Assembly (NCBI GenBank): GCA_014896235.1
Contig: JADBKU010000016.1
Coordinates: 1 to 64,000, forward strand
DNA length: 64,000 bases
Source: a bacterium
GTDB taxonomy: Bacteria; Desulfobacterota; Binatia; Binatales; Binataceae
Direction of reading: 5' to 3'
The position numbers and the translations under genes are program-made. The notes beneath the pieces were generated by a model that saw only the letters and a program-made list of their open reading frames with translations, was not told the origin of the DNA and made no database searches. Each line of letters begins with the position of its first letter. Positions within the stretch are counted from its first letter, which is position 1. Positions 7,638-16,568 of this stretch are shown here, one piece after another.

Positions 7638-7682
7638 AATCTGATTAAATCTGATTATACGAATAAACGCCGGAGACACCAA
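7638..7682 (-). promoter_or_regulatory. vapBC promoter with tandem operator repeats
   Basis: On the minus strand a perfect TATAAT lies at 7659-7654 with a weak -35 (TTGGTG, 7682-7677) 17 bases upstream. The 10-mer AATCTGATTA occurs twice in tandem on the plus strand (7638-7647 and 7648-7657), covering the -10 and the transcription start, a good site for antitoxin binding. Confidence 0.5.
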
Positions 7683-7837
7683 TGCGCGACGGGCGGGGAA
7701 TGCTGTAAGCCGGGGCGGAGGCCGCTATACTTGGGCGCGACCGTTTTGCGAGGAGAGCATCGGCCGTCGCCACTTATCGTTCACCTGAGGAAGACTCGGC
7801 CGCATCCGCCGAATCGGCTCGGACCGGCGGGCGCGAG

Positions 7838-9418
7838 ATGCGCTACAGCTCGAACCTGGCCGGATTGGTCGCGGCGGGAATTCTGCTGAGCCGCATCGCG
7901 GGTCTCGTCCGGGAAAGCATCTTTGCCCATTTCCTGGGCAATTCCGCCGCCGCCGACGCCTTCAAGGCCGGCTTCCGCATCCCCAATATCCTTCAGAACC
8001 TGTTCGGCGAAGGCGTGCTCTCGGCCTCGTTCATCCCGGTTTACAGCAAACTGCTCGGCGAGGGCGACGAGGAAACCGCCGACCTGCTGGCGTGGGCGGT
8101 GGGCGCCGCCCTGGCGCTGGCGGTTGCGATTTTCGTTCTGCTGGGCGTCTATGCCGCGCCCTGGATGATCGACGCGATCGCGCCGGGCTTCCACGGCGAG
8201 ACCCGCCGCCTGACGATCCGGCTGGTTCAAATCCTGTTTCCCGGCGCGGGGCTGCTGGTGATGTCGGCGTGGTGCCTCGGCGTGCTCAACAGCCACCATC
8301 GGTTCTTCGCCTCGTATGCGGCGCCGGTGGGGTGGAACCTCGTGATAATCGCGGCGCTGGCATGGTACGGGCCGCGCAGCACGCAGGAGCGGCTGGCGAT
8401 CGACGCGGCATGGGCGTCGGTGGGGGGCGCGGGCCTGCAAATCCTGCTGCAGTTGCCGCAGATGCTGCCGCTGATGGGCCGTTTTCGGGTCAGTTTCCGG
8501 CGCGTGCGCAGGCCGCTCGGCGAAGTGATGCGGAATTTCGGGCCGGTGGTGATGGGCCGCGGCGTCGCGCAAGTCAGCGGCTACGTGGACAATCTGCTCG
8601 CCAGCCTGCTCCCGACCGGCGCGGTGGCGGCGCTCAATTACGCGCAAATCCTCTATATCCTGCCGGTCAGCCTGTTCGGAATGTCGGTCGCGGCGGCGGA
8701 GCTGCCTTCGATGTCGCGGCTGACCGCGGCCGGCAGCGATGCCGTCGCGGAGGTGCTGCGCAGGCGGCTCGACGGCGGGCTGCGGCAAATCGCGTTCATG
8801 ATCGTGCCGTCGTGTGTGGCGTTCATCCTGATCGGCGATCGGATCGTCGCGCTGCTGTTTCAATCGGGCGAGTTCACGCGGCGCGATTCGCTTTACGTCT
8901 GGGCGACGGTCGCGGGAATGTCGATCGGGATGCTGTCGGGCGCGCGGGCCCGGCTTTACATCTCCGCGTTTTACGCCCTTCTGGATGCGAAGACGCCGTT
9001 TCGCTACGGCGTCGTGCGGGTGAGCCTGACCTTTGTCTTCGGCTACCTGTGCGCGATTCCGCTGCCGCACCTGATCGGCGTGCCGCAGCGCTGGGGCGTG
9101 GTCGGGCTGACGGCGTCGGCCGGACTCGCGTCGTGGGTGGAATATGCGATGCTGCGGCGGCGGCTGAATCAGCGAATCGGATGGACCGGAATCCAGCCGC
9201 GCTACCTGCTGCGGCTGTGGGCGATGGCGATCGGGGCGGGCGGCGCGGCGCTTGGCGCATGGTATCTGATCGGCTCGCACGGACGGTTAGCGGCGCTCGT
9301 CGTAATCGCGGTTTTCGGCGTGGTCTATCTGGGATTGGCGGCGGTCGTCCGCGATCCCGAACTCGACCGGTTGAAGAATTACGCCCGCGGCCGCTTTGCC
9401 TCGCGTCCGCGCGCGTGA
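7838..9418 (+). CDS. murJ: Lipid II flippase MurJ (MviN)
   Basis: The 526-residue integral membrane protein flips lipid II across the inner membrane during peptidoglycan synthesis. The start reads LAGLVAAGILLSRIAGLVRES and FAHFLGNSAAADAFKAGFRIPN, the hallmark of MurJ, followed by LFGEGVLSASFIPVYSKLL. About 14 hydrophobic segments follow, with conserved Arg/Asp in the central cavity region. Length is normal (E. coli 511). ATG 7838 is taken; no strong ribosome binding site is visible. A TATACT box lies at 7726-7731. It stands alone between the vapBC pair and a convergent hldE. Confidence 0.95.
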   Translation: MRYSSNLAGLVAAGILLSRIAGLVRESIFAHFLGNSAAADAFKAGFRIPNILQNLFGEGVLSASFIPVYSKLLGEGDEETADLLAWAVGAALALAVAIFVLLGVYAAPWMIDAIAPGFHGETRRLTIRLVQILFPGAGLLVMSAWCLGVLNSHHRFFASYAAPVGWNLVIIAALAWYGPRSTQERLAIDAAWASVGGAGLQILLQLPQMLPLMGRFRVSFRRVRRPLGEVMRNFGPVVMGRGVAQVSGYVDNLLASLLPTGAVAALNYAQILYILPVSLFGMSVAAAELPSMSRLTAAGSDAVAEVLRRRLDGGLRQIAFMIVPSCVAFILIGDRIVALLFQSGEFTRRDSLYVWATVAGMSIGMLSGARARLYISAFYALLDAKTPFRYGVVRVSLTFVFGYLCAIPLPHLIGVPQRWGVVGLTASAGLASWVEYAMLRRRLNQRIGWTGIQPRYLLRLWAMAIGAGGAALGAWYLIGSHGRLAALVVIAVFGVVYLGLAAVVRDPELDRLKNYARGRFASRPRA

Positions 9419-9468
9419 GTAAATCCGGCGGCGCGCCGCAACGTGGTCGGCGCCTGCCGGCGATTTGG

Positions 9469-9491
9469 ATGCCCGGGTCAAGCCCGGGCAT
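9469..9491. repeat. REP-like palindrome downstream of murJ
   Basis: ATGCCCGGG and its complement CCCGGGCAT flank the loop TCAAG. The same loop and arm pattern occurs at 34002-34024 and 34037-34059. It can fold into a strong hairpin and lies between convergent genes, so it may act as a bidirectional transcription stop. A second dispersed-repeat-like stretch (gattcttcactgcgcc...tcagaatgaca) follows at 9562-9597. Confidence 0.65.
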
Positions 9492-9630
9492 GACAATCAG
9501 TCGTCATTATCGGGAATGACTAAGCGGTAGAGCAGCTAACGATGAAGCGGAGAATTCCGGGATTCTTCACTGCGCCGACTCCGTTCAGAATGACAAAAGC
9601 CGCTCGTACGGAGATCCCTTAGCGAGCGCT

Positions 9631-11148
9631 TCAGCCCTGAGGGGCGGGATCGATGCGGCGGGAGGCGGGACGCCGGCTCTGATGATCGTCGGCGACGGGG
9701 CGGATTCGGTTGAGCGTCGCCGTGGTGCTATGGCCTTCGAGCAGGGGCGCGAGCGCGACGCGCCCGCCGCGGCTCTCAACAAAATCCTGGCCGTCGATTT
9801 TCTGGCCGGCATAATCCTCGCCCTTGACCAGAACATCGGGACGGGCGGCGCGGATGATTTTTTCGGCGCGGGTTTCGTCGAACACCACCACGTAATCGAC
9901 CATCTCGAGCGCGGCGAGCAGGCGGGCGCGGTCGGCGGCGGGCTGGACGGGACGTCCGGGGCCCTTGAGCGCGCGCACGCTGCGATCGCTGTTGAGGCCG
10001 ACGACCAAAACGTCGCCCTGCGCGCGGGCGAAGTTGAGAATCTGCAGATGGCCCGCGTGCAGCAGATCGAAGCATCCGTTGGTGAATGCGATTTTGCGGC
10101 CGGCGCGGCGTTCGCGGGCGAGCGCACTGGTTAATTCTTCCGCCGAAACAATTTTTTTTTCGTAGCCGTTCTGGACCGGCTGGAGCGCGGCGGCCAGATC
10201 GTCGGCCGTGATGATTTCGGCGCCGATGCGTCCGACTTCGATTCCTGCCGCGAGGTTCGCGAGCCCGGCGGCGGAAGGAAAGCCGAGGCCGGCGATCGCG
10301 AGCAGGCCGAAGACGGTCAGCACGACGTCGCCGGCGCCGGTGACGTCGTAAACGTCGCGCGGGGTGGTCGGGATATAGGCGTCGGCGCCGTCGCGCTCGG
10401 CGAGATACATGCCGTCGCGGTCGAGCGTGATCAGGCAGGCGCGCAAATGCAGTTCGCGGACCAGCTTTTCCGCCGCCGCGCGCCACGCCGACCGATCCTT
10501 GAGGCGGATGCCAGTGGCGCGTTCGGTTTCGTAGCGATTGGGCGTGAGCGCCGTGGCGCCGCGGTAGATCGAAAAATCGTCGGTCAGGCGCGGATCGACG
10601 ATCACCGGAATATCGCGGCGCGCGGCGCCGTCGATAATCGCGCGCAACAGCGCGGGCGTGAGCAGGCCCTTGTTGATGTCGGACACGAGCACGCCGTCGG
10701 CGCGCTTGAGCTCGCTTTTGGCGGCGGCGATCAGCGCGCGCTCGCGCGCGGCGGAAATCGGGCTGGCGTCTTCCTCATCGACGCGCAGCAACTGCTGCGT
10801 GGCGCGATTCGCGGACTGCACCGAACCGAGCATTCGTTCCTTCACGATCGTCGGGCGATTGGGATCGACGGCGAGCGCGCGCGTGTCGATGCCGAGATCG
10901 TGAAAAATTTCGCGCAGCATCGCGCCGTTCCGATCCGCGCCGACCACGCTGAGCGCGCCGGGACGCGCGCCGAGCGCGCGCAACGACGCCATCACGAAAC
11001 CCGCGTTGCCAGGTTTTTCCTCGCGCCGATTGACGCGCAGGACGGGAATCGGCGCCTCGGGCGAGATCCGCTCGACGTCGCCCCACAGATAGCGGTCGAG
11101 AATCACTTCGCCGGCCACGAGAATTTTGAGCGGCTTCAATTCGGGCAT
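9631..11148 (-). CDS. hldE: Bifunctional heptose-7-phosphate kinase / heptose-1-phosphate adenylyltransferase
   Basis: Makes ADP-glycero-manno-heptose for lipopolysaccharide inner core. An N-terminal PfkB-type kinase (VAGEVILDRYLWG, SPEAPIPVLRV, and the catalytic DVTGAGD near residue 275) is fused to a cytidylyltransferase-like domain with NGCFDLLHAGH and LNSDRSVRALKGPGRP. I choose ATG 11148 because the domain begins nine residues later, as in known HldE; the frame extends to GTG 11280 with a low-complexity extension. The kinase substrate loop reads EEKPGNAGFVMASL where the usual enzymes have PGGAANVA, so sugar specificity could differ. Supports a Gram-negative envelope. Confidence 0.92.
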   Translation of the reverse strand: MPELKPLKILVAGEVILDRYLWGDVERISPEAPIPVLRVNRREEKPGNAGFVMASLRALGARPGALSVVGADRNGAMLREIFHDLGIDTRALAVDPNRPTIVKERMLGSVQSANRATQQLLRVDEEDASPISAARERALIAAAKSELKRADGVLVSDINKGLLTPALLRAIIDGAARRDIPVIVDPRLTDDFSIYRGATALTPNRYETERATGIRLKDRSAWRAAAEKLVRELHLRACLITLDRDGMYLAERDGADAYIPTTPRDVYDVTGAGDVVLTVFGLLAIAGLGFPSAAGLANLAAGIEVGRIGAEIITADDLAAALQPVQNGYEKKIVSAEELTSALARERRAGRKIAFTNGCFDLLHAGHLQILNFARAQGDVLVVGLNSDRSVRALKGPGRPVQPAADRARLLAALEMVDYVVVFDETRAEKIIRAARPDVLVKGEDYAGQKIDGQDFVESRGGRVALAPLLEGHSTTATLNRIRPVADDHQSRRPASRRIDPAPQG

Positions 11149-11368
11149 CGCGAGCCGCCCCGACACGACGGGCGCGGAAAGCGATGCGGATGACGATTTC
11201 TTCGGCGTACGCGAGGCCATCGGAACGCGATAATACGGCATCGCCGGGCGATCGTTAACCGAAAATGGAGCGGATTGCACCGGTGGATTCGCAGATTTTG
11301 GCTAAAGCGGCGGACGGGAGCTTTGCCCGGCCAAATTGTTCGAAACCCGCAGCAGCGAGCGGGCGGAC

Positions 11369-12133
11369 CTATTTGATCGAGTAGCCGCCGTCGACGATGA
11401 GCGTCGCGCCGGTGACGAAATCCGCCGCCGCCGAGGCGAGGAAAATCGCGGCGCCGGCGCATTCGGCGGGCGTGCCGAGCCGTCCGGCCGGAGTGCGGCG
11501 CAGAACTTCCTGATAAAACGGCCGCGACTTCATCGGCGCGGTCATGTCGCTCTCGATCCATCCGGGAACGATCGCGTTGACCTGGATATTGTGCGGGGCC
11601 AGCTCGACCGCCATCGACCTTGTGAGTTGGATCAGCGCGCCCTTGCTGGCCGAGTAGGAATGAGCGATCGGATTGCCGAAGAGCGAGTATTCGCTGCCGA
11701 TATTTATAATTTTGCCGCGCCGCCGCGGGATCATCGCACGCGCCGCAAGCCGCGCCAGCAGAAAGGCGGCGTTGAGGTTGGTTTCGATCACGTGGTCCCA
11801 GTCGCCGATTTCGCCGCGGGCGACGCCGACCGTGCGGGCGATGCCGGCGTTGTTGACGAGAATATCGACGGGGCCGAGCGCGCGTTCGACTTCAGCGAGC
11901 GCGGGAGCGAGCGCGGCGCGATCGGTAACGTCCAGCTTGAGCGCGAGCGCGCGGACGCCGAGCGCGCGAAGTTCGCCGAGCGCCTCGCGATTTTTGTTTT
12001 CATCGCGGGCGAGGATTGCGACGGCCGCGCCAGCCTCGGCGAAGCCGCGCGCGATACCGAGACCGATGCCGCCATTGCCGCCGGTCACGGCGGCGACGCG
12101 GCCGGAAAGATCGAAAATGGCGGGCGCGCTCAT
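11369..12133 (-). CDS. Short-chain dehydrogenase/reductase (FabG-like)
   Basis: A 254-residue classical SDR. Visible are the NAD(P)-binding TGGNGGIG motif (residues 17-24), NNAG, and the catalytic Ser plus YSASK tetrad, with an acidic residue after strand 2 absent (ILARDE), so NADP or NAD is open. The C-terminal VDGGYSIK end is typical of 3-oxoacyl or gluconate-5-dehydrogenase-like members. A related SDR gene follows upstream on the same strand (12168-12959), about 35 bases away, suggesting a two-gene unit. The substrate is not known; the company of acyl-CoA enzymes favours hydroxyacyl or alcohol oxidation. Confidence 0.9.
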   Translation of the reverse strand: MSAPAIFDLSGRVAAVTGGNGGIGLGIARGFAEAGAAVAILARDENKNREALGELRALGVRALALKLDVTDRAALAPALAEVERALGPVDILVNNAGIARTVGVARGEIGDWDHVIETNLNAAFLLARLAARAMIPRRRGKIINIGSEYSLFGNPIAHSYSASKGALIQLTRSMAVELAPHNIQVNAIVPGWIESDMTAPMKSRPFYQEVLRRTPAGRLGTPAECAGAAIFLASAAADFVTGATLIVDGGYSIK

Positions 12134-12167
12134 CGGCGAAGCTCCACAGCGGAATCGGCGGCGATAT

Positions 12168-12959
12168 TCAGCGCACGGAGAAGCCGCCGTCGATCACGAG
12201 GTCGGCGCCGGTCATGTGGTCGGACGCGCGCGAAGCCAGAAAAACGACCGCGCCGGCAAGCTCGTCGGGTTCGCCAAAGCGGCCGCGCGGGGTGCGCTGA
12301 ATCATCTCCTTGAGCGCTTCGGAGTATTCGGGCCAGTTGCGGATCCAGTCGGTCATGTCGGTGGTGAACCATCCGGGCAGCAGCGAATTGACCTGGATAT
12401 TGTGCGGCGCAAGCTCCAGCGCGAGGCATCGCGTGAGCTGTTGCATCCCGCCCTTCGATACCGCGTACGAGGGAAAGACGGGAGTGCCGAAGTTGCCGGC
12501 GATACTGCTGACGTTGACGATTTTACCGCCGCGGCCGCGCGCCGCCATCGACCGCGCGGCCATCCGGGAAAGCCGGAACGCGGCGGTGAGATTGGTTTCG
12601 ATTACGGCGTCCCAATCCTCGTCGGTCTGGTCGAGGACGCCTTTCAGAATCGCGAAGCCGGCGTTGTTGACGAGGATATCGACCGGGCCGAGTTCGCGTT
12701 CGACGGTTTCAAAAGAGGCGGAAGTTTGCGGACGATTGGAGAGATCGGTTTTGAGCGAAATCGCACGGGCGCCGCGCTGATGGAGCATCGCGAGCGTTTC
12801 GCGGCTCTTTTCCTCGTCGCGCGCGAGAATCGCGACCGACGCGCCCGCGCCGGCCAGAGCGAGCGCGATCGCGCGTCCGAGGCCGCGATTTCCGCCGGTG
12901 ACGATGGCGACGCGGCCGGTCAGATCGAAAAGATTGCTTGTGGGCGAGCCAGAATCCAT
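12168..12959 (-). CDS. Short-chain dehydrogenase/reductase
   Basis: A 263-residue classical SDR: TGGNRGLG nucleotide-binding motif, NNAGF, NVSSIAG with the catalytic Ser and YAVSKGG with the Tyr/Lys pair, ending VIDGGFSVR. Start ATG 12959 is chosen because GGAG sits about 11 bases upstream; the open frame runs further but the extension is Arg-rich and antisense in character. It shares APHNIQVN and the LGPVDILVNNAG block with the neighbour at 11369, so the two are likely tandem paralogues in one operon, this one first. Substrate unknown. Confidence 0.9.
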   Translation of the reverse strand: MDSGSPTSNLFDLTGRVAIVTGGNRGLGRAIALALAGAGASVAILARDEEKSRETLAMLHQRGARAISLKTDLSNRPQTSASFETVERELGPVDILVNNAGFAILKGVLDQTDEDWDAVIETNLTAAFRLSRMAARSMAARGRGGKIVNVSSIAGNFGTPVFPSYAVSKGGMQQLTRCLALELAPHNIQVNSLLPGWFTTDMTDWIRNWPEYSEALKEMIQRTPRGRFGEPDELAGAVVFLASRASDHMTGADLVIDGGFSVR

Positions 12960-13165
12960 GGTCGTGACAATCTCCAATCCGCCCTTGTCGGGCTGGCGGC
13001 CCGGATTATGCGCGATCGCGGAATGGTTGGACAGGGGCGGCGATCGGCTTCTATATTGAGCGGTTGGACGCGCCGCCGGCAAGAACGCGAAACGGAGCGG
13101 AACGGCGGGGGCGTCCGCGCGAAACCGCACGGCGGAATGAAAATCGACGAGCAGGGAGAATCCCG

Positions 13166-14595
13166 ATGGGACTGAGGACGCCAGAACAATACAAGCAGGC
13201 GCTGCGCGACGGCCGCGCGGTCTATTTCCGGGGCGAGCGGGTGGCGGACGTGACGACGCATCCGGTAATCGGCATCGCCGTCGAGCACGCGAGCATCGAC
13301 TACCGGATGGCGGAAGATCCGAAGTATCGGGACCTGGCGGTGGTGACGGAAAACGGCGACCGCTACAGCCGCTATTTCCATCTGCCGCGCAACTCTGGCG
13401 ACCTGCTCAAGCGCAGCGAACTGATCGCTGCGTCAACGCGGGAGGGCGCGACGCTGGTGGTGCTGATCAAGGAGATCGGAAGCGACGCGCTAATTGCGCT
13501 GCATCTGATCGGCGAAAAGCTGGCGGCGGCGGGCAAGCCGCAATATCGCGAGCGCATCCAGAAGTTCCATCGGCATTGCCGCACAAGGACCTGGCGGTCG
13601 CGGTGGCGCAGACCGACGTCAAAGGCGACCGGTCGCAGGGGCCGACCACGCAGGAGCATCCGGACTACTACGTGCGCGTCGTCGAAGAGCGGCCGGACGG
13701 CATCGTGGTGCGAGGCGCGAAGATTCACACGTCGGTTTCAACCAATTCAGACGAGGTGATCGTGCTGCCGACCCGGGCGATGCGCGGGGAGGACAAGGCC
13801 TATGCGGTCGCGTTTGCGCTTCCAATCAACACGCCGGGGCTGAAACTGATTGCGAGTCCGCACGGCAGCGCGCCGAAAGATCCCTACGAACATCCGATCA
13901 GCGCGCGGCACAAGATGATGGAGACGCTGACGGTCTTCGACGACGTGTTCGTGCCGAACGATCGGATTTTCCTCAACGGCGAAATCGAGTTCGCGGGCCT
14001 GCTGGCGCTGACCTTCGTGCGCTACCATCGGTTCACCGCCGTATCGTACAAGCTGCCGCTGCTCGAACTGATGGCGGGGGCGGGCTACGCGATCGCGGAA
14101 GCTAACGGAGTGATCCGCGCGGCGCACGTCCGCGACAAGCTGACGCATCTGGCGGCCTATCATTCGACGGTGCGCGGATTGATCGAGCATGCCGCGGCGG
14201 CGTGCACGATCGAAGAAGGCTACGCGGTGCCGAACACGCTGCTGACAAACGTTGCGAAATATCATTTCGCGCACAACTATCATCATGCCGTGCAGATCGT
14301 GCAGGACCTCGCCGGCGGAATCCTCGTGACGGCGCCTGCGGCCGAAGACATGACCAGCGAGGCGACGCGCGACTATGTATTGAAATATCTGGGCGGCGCG
14401 AAGGGCTTCGACGCGGACAAGCGGCTCAGGCTGTTGAACCTGATCGGCGATCTGACGGCCTCAGATTTCGGCGGCTATCAGGAAGTGCTTGCGGTTCATG
14501 CCGAAGGCGGCTTCGAAGCGGAAAAGCTGCAAGCCTATCGGGAATACGATTTCAAGACCGTCGCGGCTTACGCGCACAAGCTCGCAGGCGTTTGA
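13166..14595 (+). pseudogene. HpaB-family FAD enzyme (4-hydroxyphenylacetate hydroxylase / hydroxybutyryl-CoA dehydratase-like), frameshifted
   Basis: Two adjoining frames form one protein of about 476 residues, normal for the family: 13166 to about 13580 (SD AGGGAG before ATG 13166), and about 13580 to 14595. The second half has the flavin-binding AQTDVKGDRS, then VRGAKIHTSVSTNSDE and VFVPNDRIFLNGE. A single missing base near 13579-13583 (tgccgcacaagg) accounts for the shift; adding one base gives a continuous CR-x-KDLAVAVAQTD. The Cys ligands of the [4Fe-4S] cluster of hydroxybutyryl-CoA dehydratase are not apparent in the matching region (STREGATLVVLIKE), so a monooxygenase-type enzyme is more likely. 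Either a recent mutation or a sequence error. Confidence 0.8.
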
Positions 14596-14637
14596 CGGCA
14601 CGCGCCGGGGCCGCGCGAAGCGGTCCCGGCCAAGCAG

Positions 14638-15111
14638 CTATTCGGCGAACCGCCACGCGTTCGGCGCGGCGCCGCACACGCGCCAGCGCGGCATCACGAT
14701 GCGCGGATCCGCGGTCTCCTCGTAAACGACCTCGCAAGGCAGCCCGATCGCGATTTCCGGCTCATCGTTGAGCATCACGCCCGCGACGCGGGTCACCGCG
14801 CCATCGGCCTCGCGGCAATCGTCGAGTTCGATAATCGCGACCACATACGGCGCGGTTCCGACAAAGGCGCCGACGATCGGCTGCACCACGACCACGTAAC
14901 TGTAAATCACGCCCTTGCCCGCGGTCTCGAACCATCCAGTTTTCAGCGAACCGCATCGCGCGCAGGCCGGAAAAATCGGCGGAAACCATTTATGGCCGCA
15001 ATCAGGACAGCGACGGACAAGATACTTATGCTCTTTCGTCGCCGCCCACCATTCGGCGGTGTCGAAGTCGGGAACGATTCTCAGCTTGGAATAGTCAATC
15101 GGCGCGGGCAT
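14638..15111 (-). CDS. DUF35 OB-fold/zinc-ribbon protein, partner of the thiolase-like protein
   Basis: 157 residues: a rubredoxin-like zinc ribbon with C35, C38, C50 and C53 (RRCPDCGHKWFPP, PACARCG) followed by an OB fold (GKGVIYSYVVV, APYVVAIIELDD). DUF35 proteins pair with thiolase-superfamily enzymes and bind CoA or acyl substrates; in steroid side-chain degradation a DUF35 partner is needed for the Ltp2 aldolase. The gene lies 65 bases downstream of the thiolase-like gene at 15177-16406 on the same strand, so a complex is very likely. Confidence 0.9.
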   Translation of the reverse strand: MPAPIDYSKLRIVPDFDTAEWWAATKEHKYLVRRCPDCGHKWFPPIFPACARCGSLKTGWFETAGKGVIYSYVVVVQPIVGAFVGTAPYVVAIIELDDCREADGAVTRVAGVMLNDEPEIAIGLPCEVVYEETADPRIVMPRWRVCGAAPNAWRFAE

Positions 15112-15176
15112 CTGCGTATTCCTTTATTATTGCTAATACCTGATCGACATTGGCGAAATATCGAACATCACCGAGG

Positions 15177-16406
15177 TCACGCGGCGATGCCGCGCAGGAT
15201 CAGGCAGCTCGCCATATTTTCCCATCCCCATCCCATGCCGCAGCAGATATCGGCCTTGCGCAACTGGCGGCATCCCGCCTTGCGATCGTAGGTGTGGCGG
15301 CCCTCAGCCCATCCGGGACACGCGTCGTCGGCGCGATGACGCAACTGGCGGACGTTTTCGATGACCATCTGCACGCCATGTGTATAACCTTCCGAAAGAT
15401 GCCCGCCAGAGAGATTGCTCGGCAATTCATGATCGATTTGCAGTCGGCCGCCCTTGACGAATTCGCCCGCCTCGCCCTTGCCGCAAAAGCCGTTGGCTTC
15501 AAGCTGGATCAGCGTGGTGAAGGTGAAGGCGTCATAGCACGAGATGAAATCGACGTCCTTGTGGCTGATTCCGGCCATGCCGAAGGCGCGCTTCCATCCG
15601 TAATTGCCGGCGACGTAATGAATTTCTTCGCGCGAGTAATTCCATTGCGGACTGTCGGTGAGCGTGCGCGCATAGCCGCCCATGATAAAGACGGGCGGAT
15701 GGCGGAGATCGAAGGCGCGTTCGCGCGAGGTGACGACGATCGCGACCGAAACGTCGGTTTCCTGGCAGCAATCGAGCAGGCGAAACGGCTTGACGATCCA
15801 TCGGGAACGCTGATGGTCCTCAATCGTGATGGGGCTGCGATGGATCGCCTTCGGGTTCAGGCTGGCGTGATAGCGATGCGCGACGGCGATTTCGGCGAAC
15901 GCCCTGGTGGTGCATCCGGTATCGCGCAGATAGCGCATCGCCGACATGCCGAAGCGCTGCGCCGGCGTGGTCCATCCCCATCCCATGTTGAATTGCGCGT
16001 CGCCTTCCGCGACGGCGACGGGAATCGGACCGCCCGGCGTCTGTCCGCCCATCCGGCGCCCGGACCTGCCGTTCATCGCGCGGAATATCACCATGGTTTT
16101 GCAGTAGCCAGCCTCGATCAGACCGATCGCGTGCGCGACCAGCGCTTCGCCGCTGGAGCCGCCGCCGAGGATGTCGACCGCGTAGTTGAGGCGCATTCCC
16201 AGCGCGGTCGCAACATGCGGCGAAGTCGTCGAATCGCCGATCTGATAGCTGGTCATGCCGTCAATATCAGAGAGCCTGAGTCCGGCGTCGGCGACAGCTT
16301 TTGAGACGGCCTCGCACGCCATCGAAAGCGTGGTCCGATTGGACGGCCGCATATGCGGCGTCTCGCCAACTCCGACGATGCAATACTTATCGGTGAGCGA
16401 TCCCAT
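15177..16406 (-). CDS. Thiolase-like (SCP2/Ltp2-type) protein without the nucleophilic Cys
   Basis: The 409-residue thiolase fold begins KYCIVGVGETPHMRPSN and ends with GMGWGWENMASCLILRG. ATG 16406 has GGAGG five bases upstream. At the position of the acyl-accepting cysteine (about residue 80) it reads VDILGGGSSGEA, so no thiolase chemistry by that route. Thiolase-like proteins of this sort, with a DUF35 partner, include Ltp2-type retro-aldolases that split beta-hydroxy-acyl-CoA side chains. The DUF35 gene follows 65 bases on. Retro-aldolase function is therefore a reasonable inference, not proven. A convergent HpaB-like gene lies beyond. Confidence 0.85.
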   Translation of the reverse strand: MGSLTDKYCIVGVGETPHMRPSNRTTLSMACEAVSKAVADAGLRLSDIDGMTSYQIGDSTTSPHVATALGMRLNYAVDILGGGSSGEALVAHAIGLIEAGYCKTMVIFRAMNGRSGRRMGGQTPGGPIPVAVAEGDAQFNMGWGWTTPAQRFGMSAMRYLRDTGCTTRAFAEIAVAHRYHASLNPKAIHRSPITIEDHQRSRWIVKPFRLLDCCQETDVSVAIVVTSRERAFDLRHPPVFIMGGYARTLTDSPQWNYSREEIHYVAGNYGWKRAFGMAGISHKDVDFISCYDAFTFTTLIQLEANGFCGKGEAGEFVKGGRLQIDHELPSNLSGGHLSEGYTHGVQMVIENVRQLRHRADDACPGWAEGRHTYDRKAGCRQLRKADICCGMGWGWENMASCLILRGIAA

Positions 16407-16568
16407 CAATGCCTCCGAATGCGAACAGCCGCAACTCAAATGGCGCGAGGTCGCGCGAACTGCGCGCCAGCTATGCGCCAAGGCTTAGCCCGCCCTTGTC
16501 GCGACGGTCAAGGAAAACGCCTTGACGCGTTTGACGGCGGCCGCGGACGACGATCCGAACGGCGCGAA

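Noticed and set aside
7781-9280. 499-codon open frame on the minus strand
   Set aside because: Antisense of murJ; Arg/His-rich translation with no domain.
8092-9519. 475-codon plus-strand frame
   Set aside because: Out-of-frame reading of murJ, low-complexity Ala/Arg/Gly.
11336-13175. Two long plus-strand frames (325 and 500 codons)
   Set aside because: Antisense of the two SDR genes, no recognisable domain.
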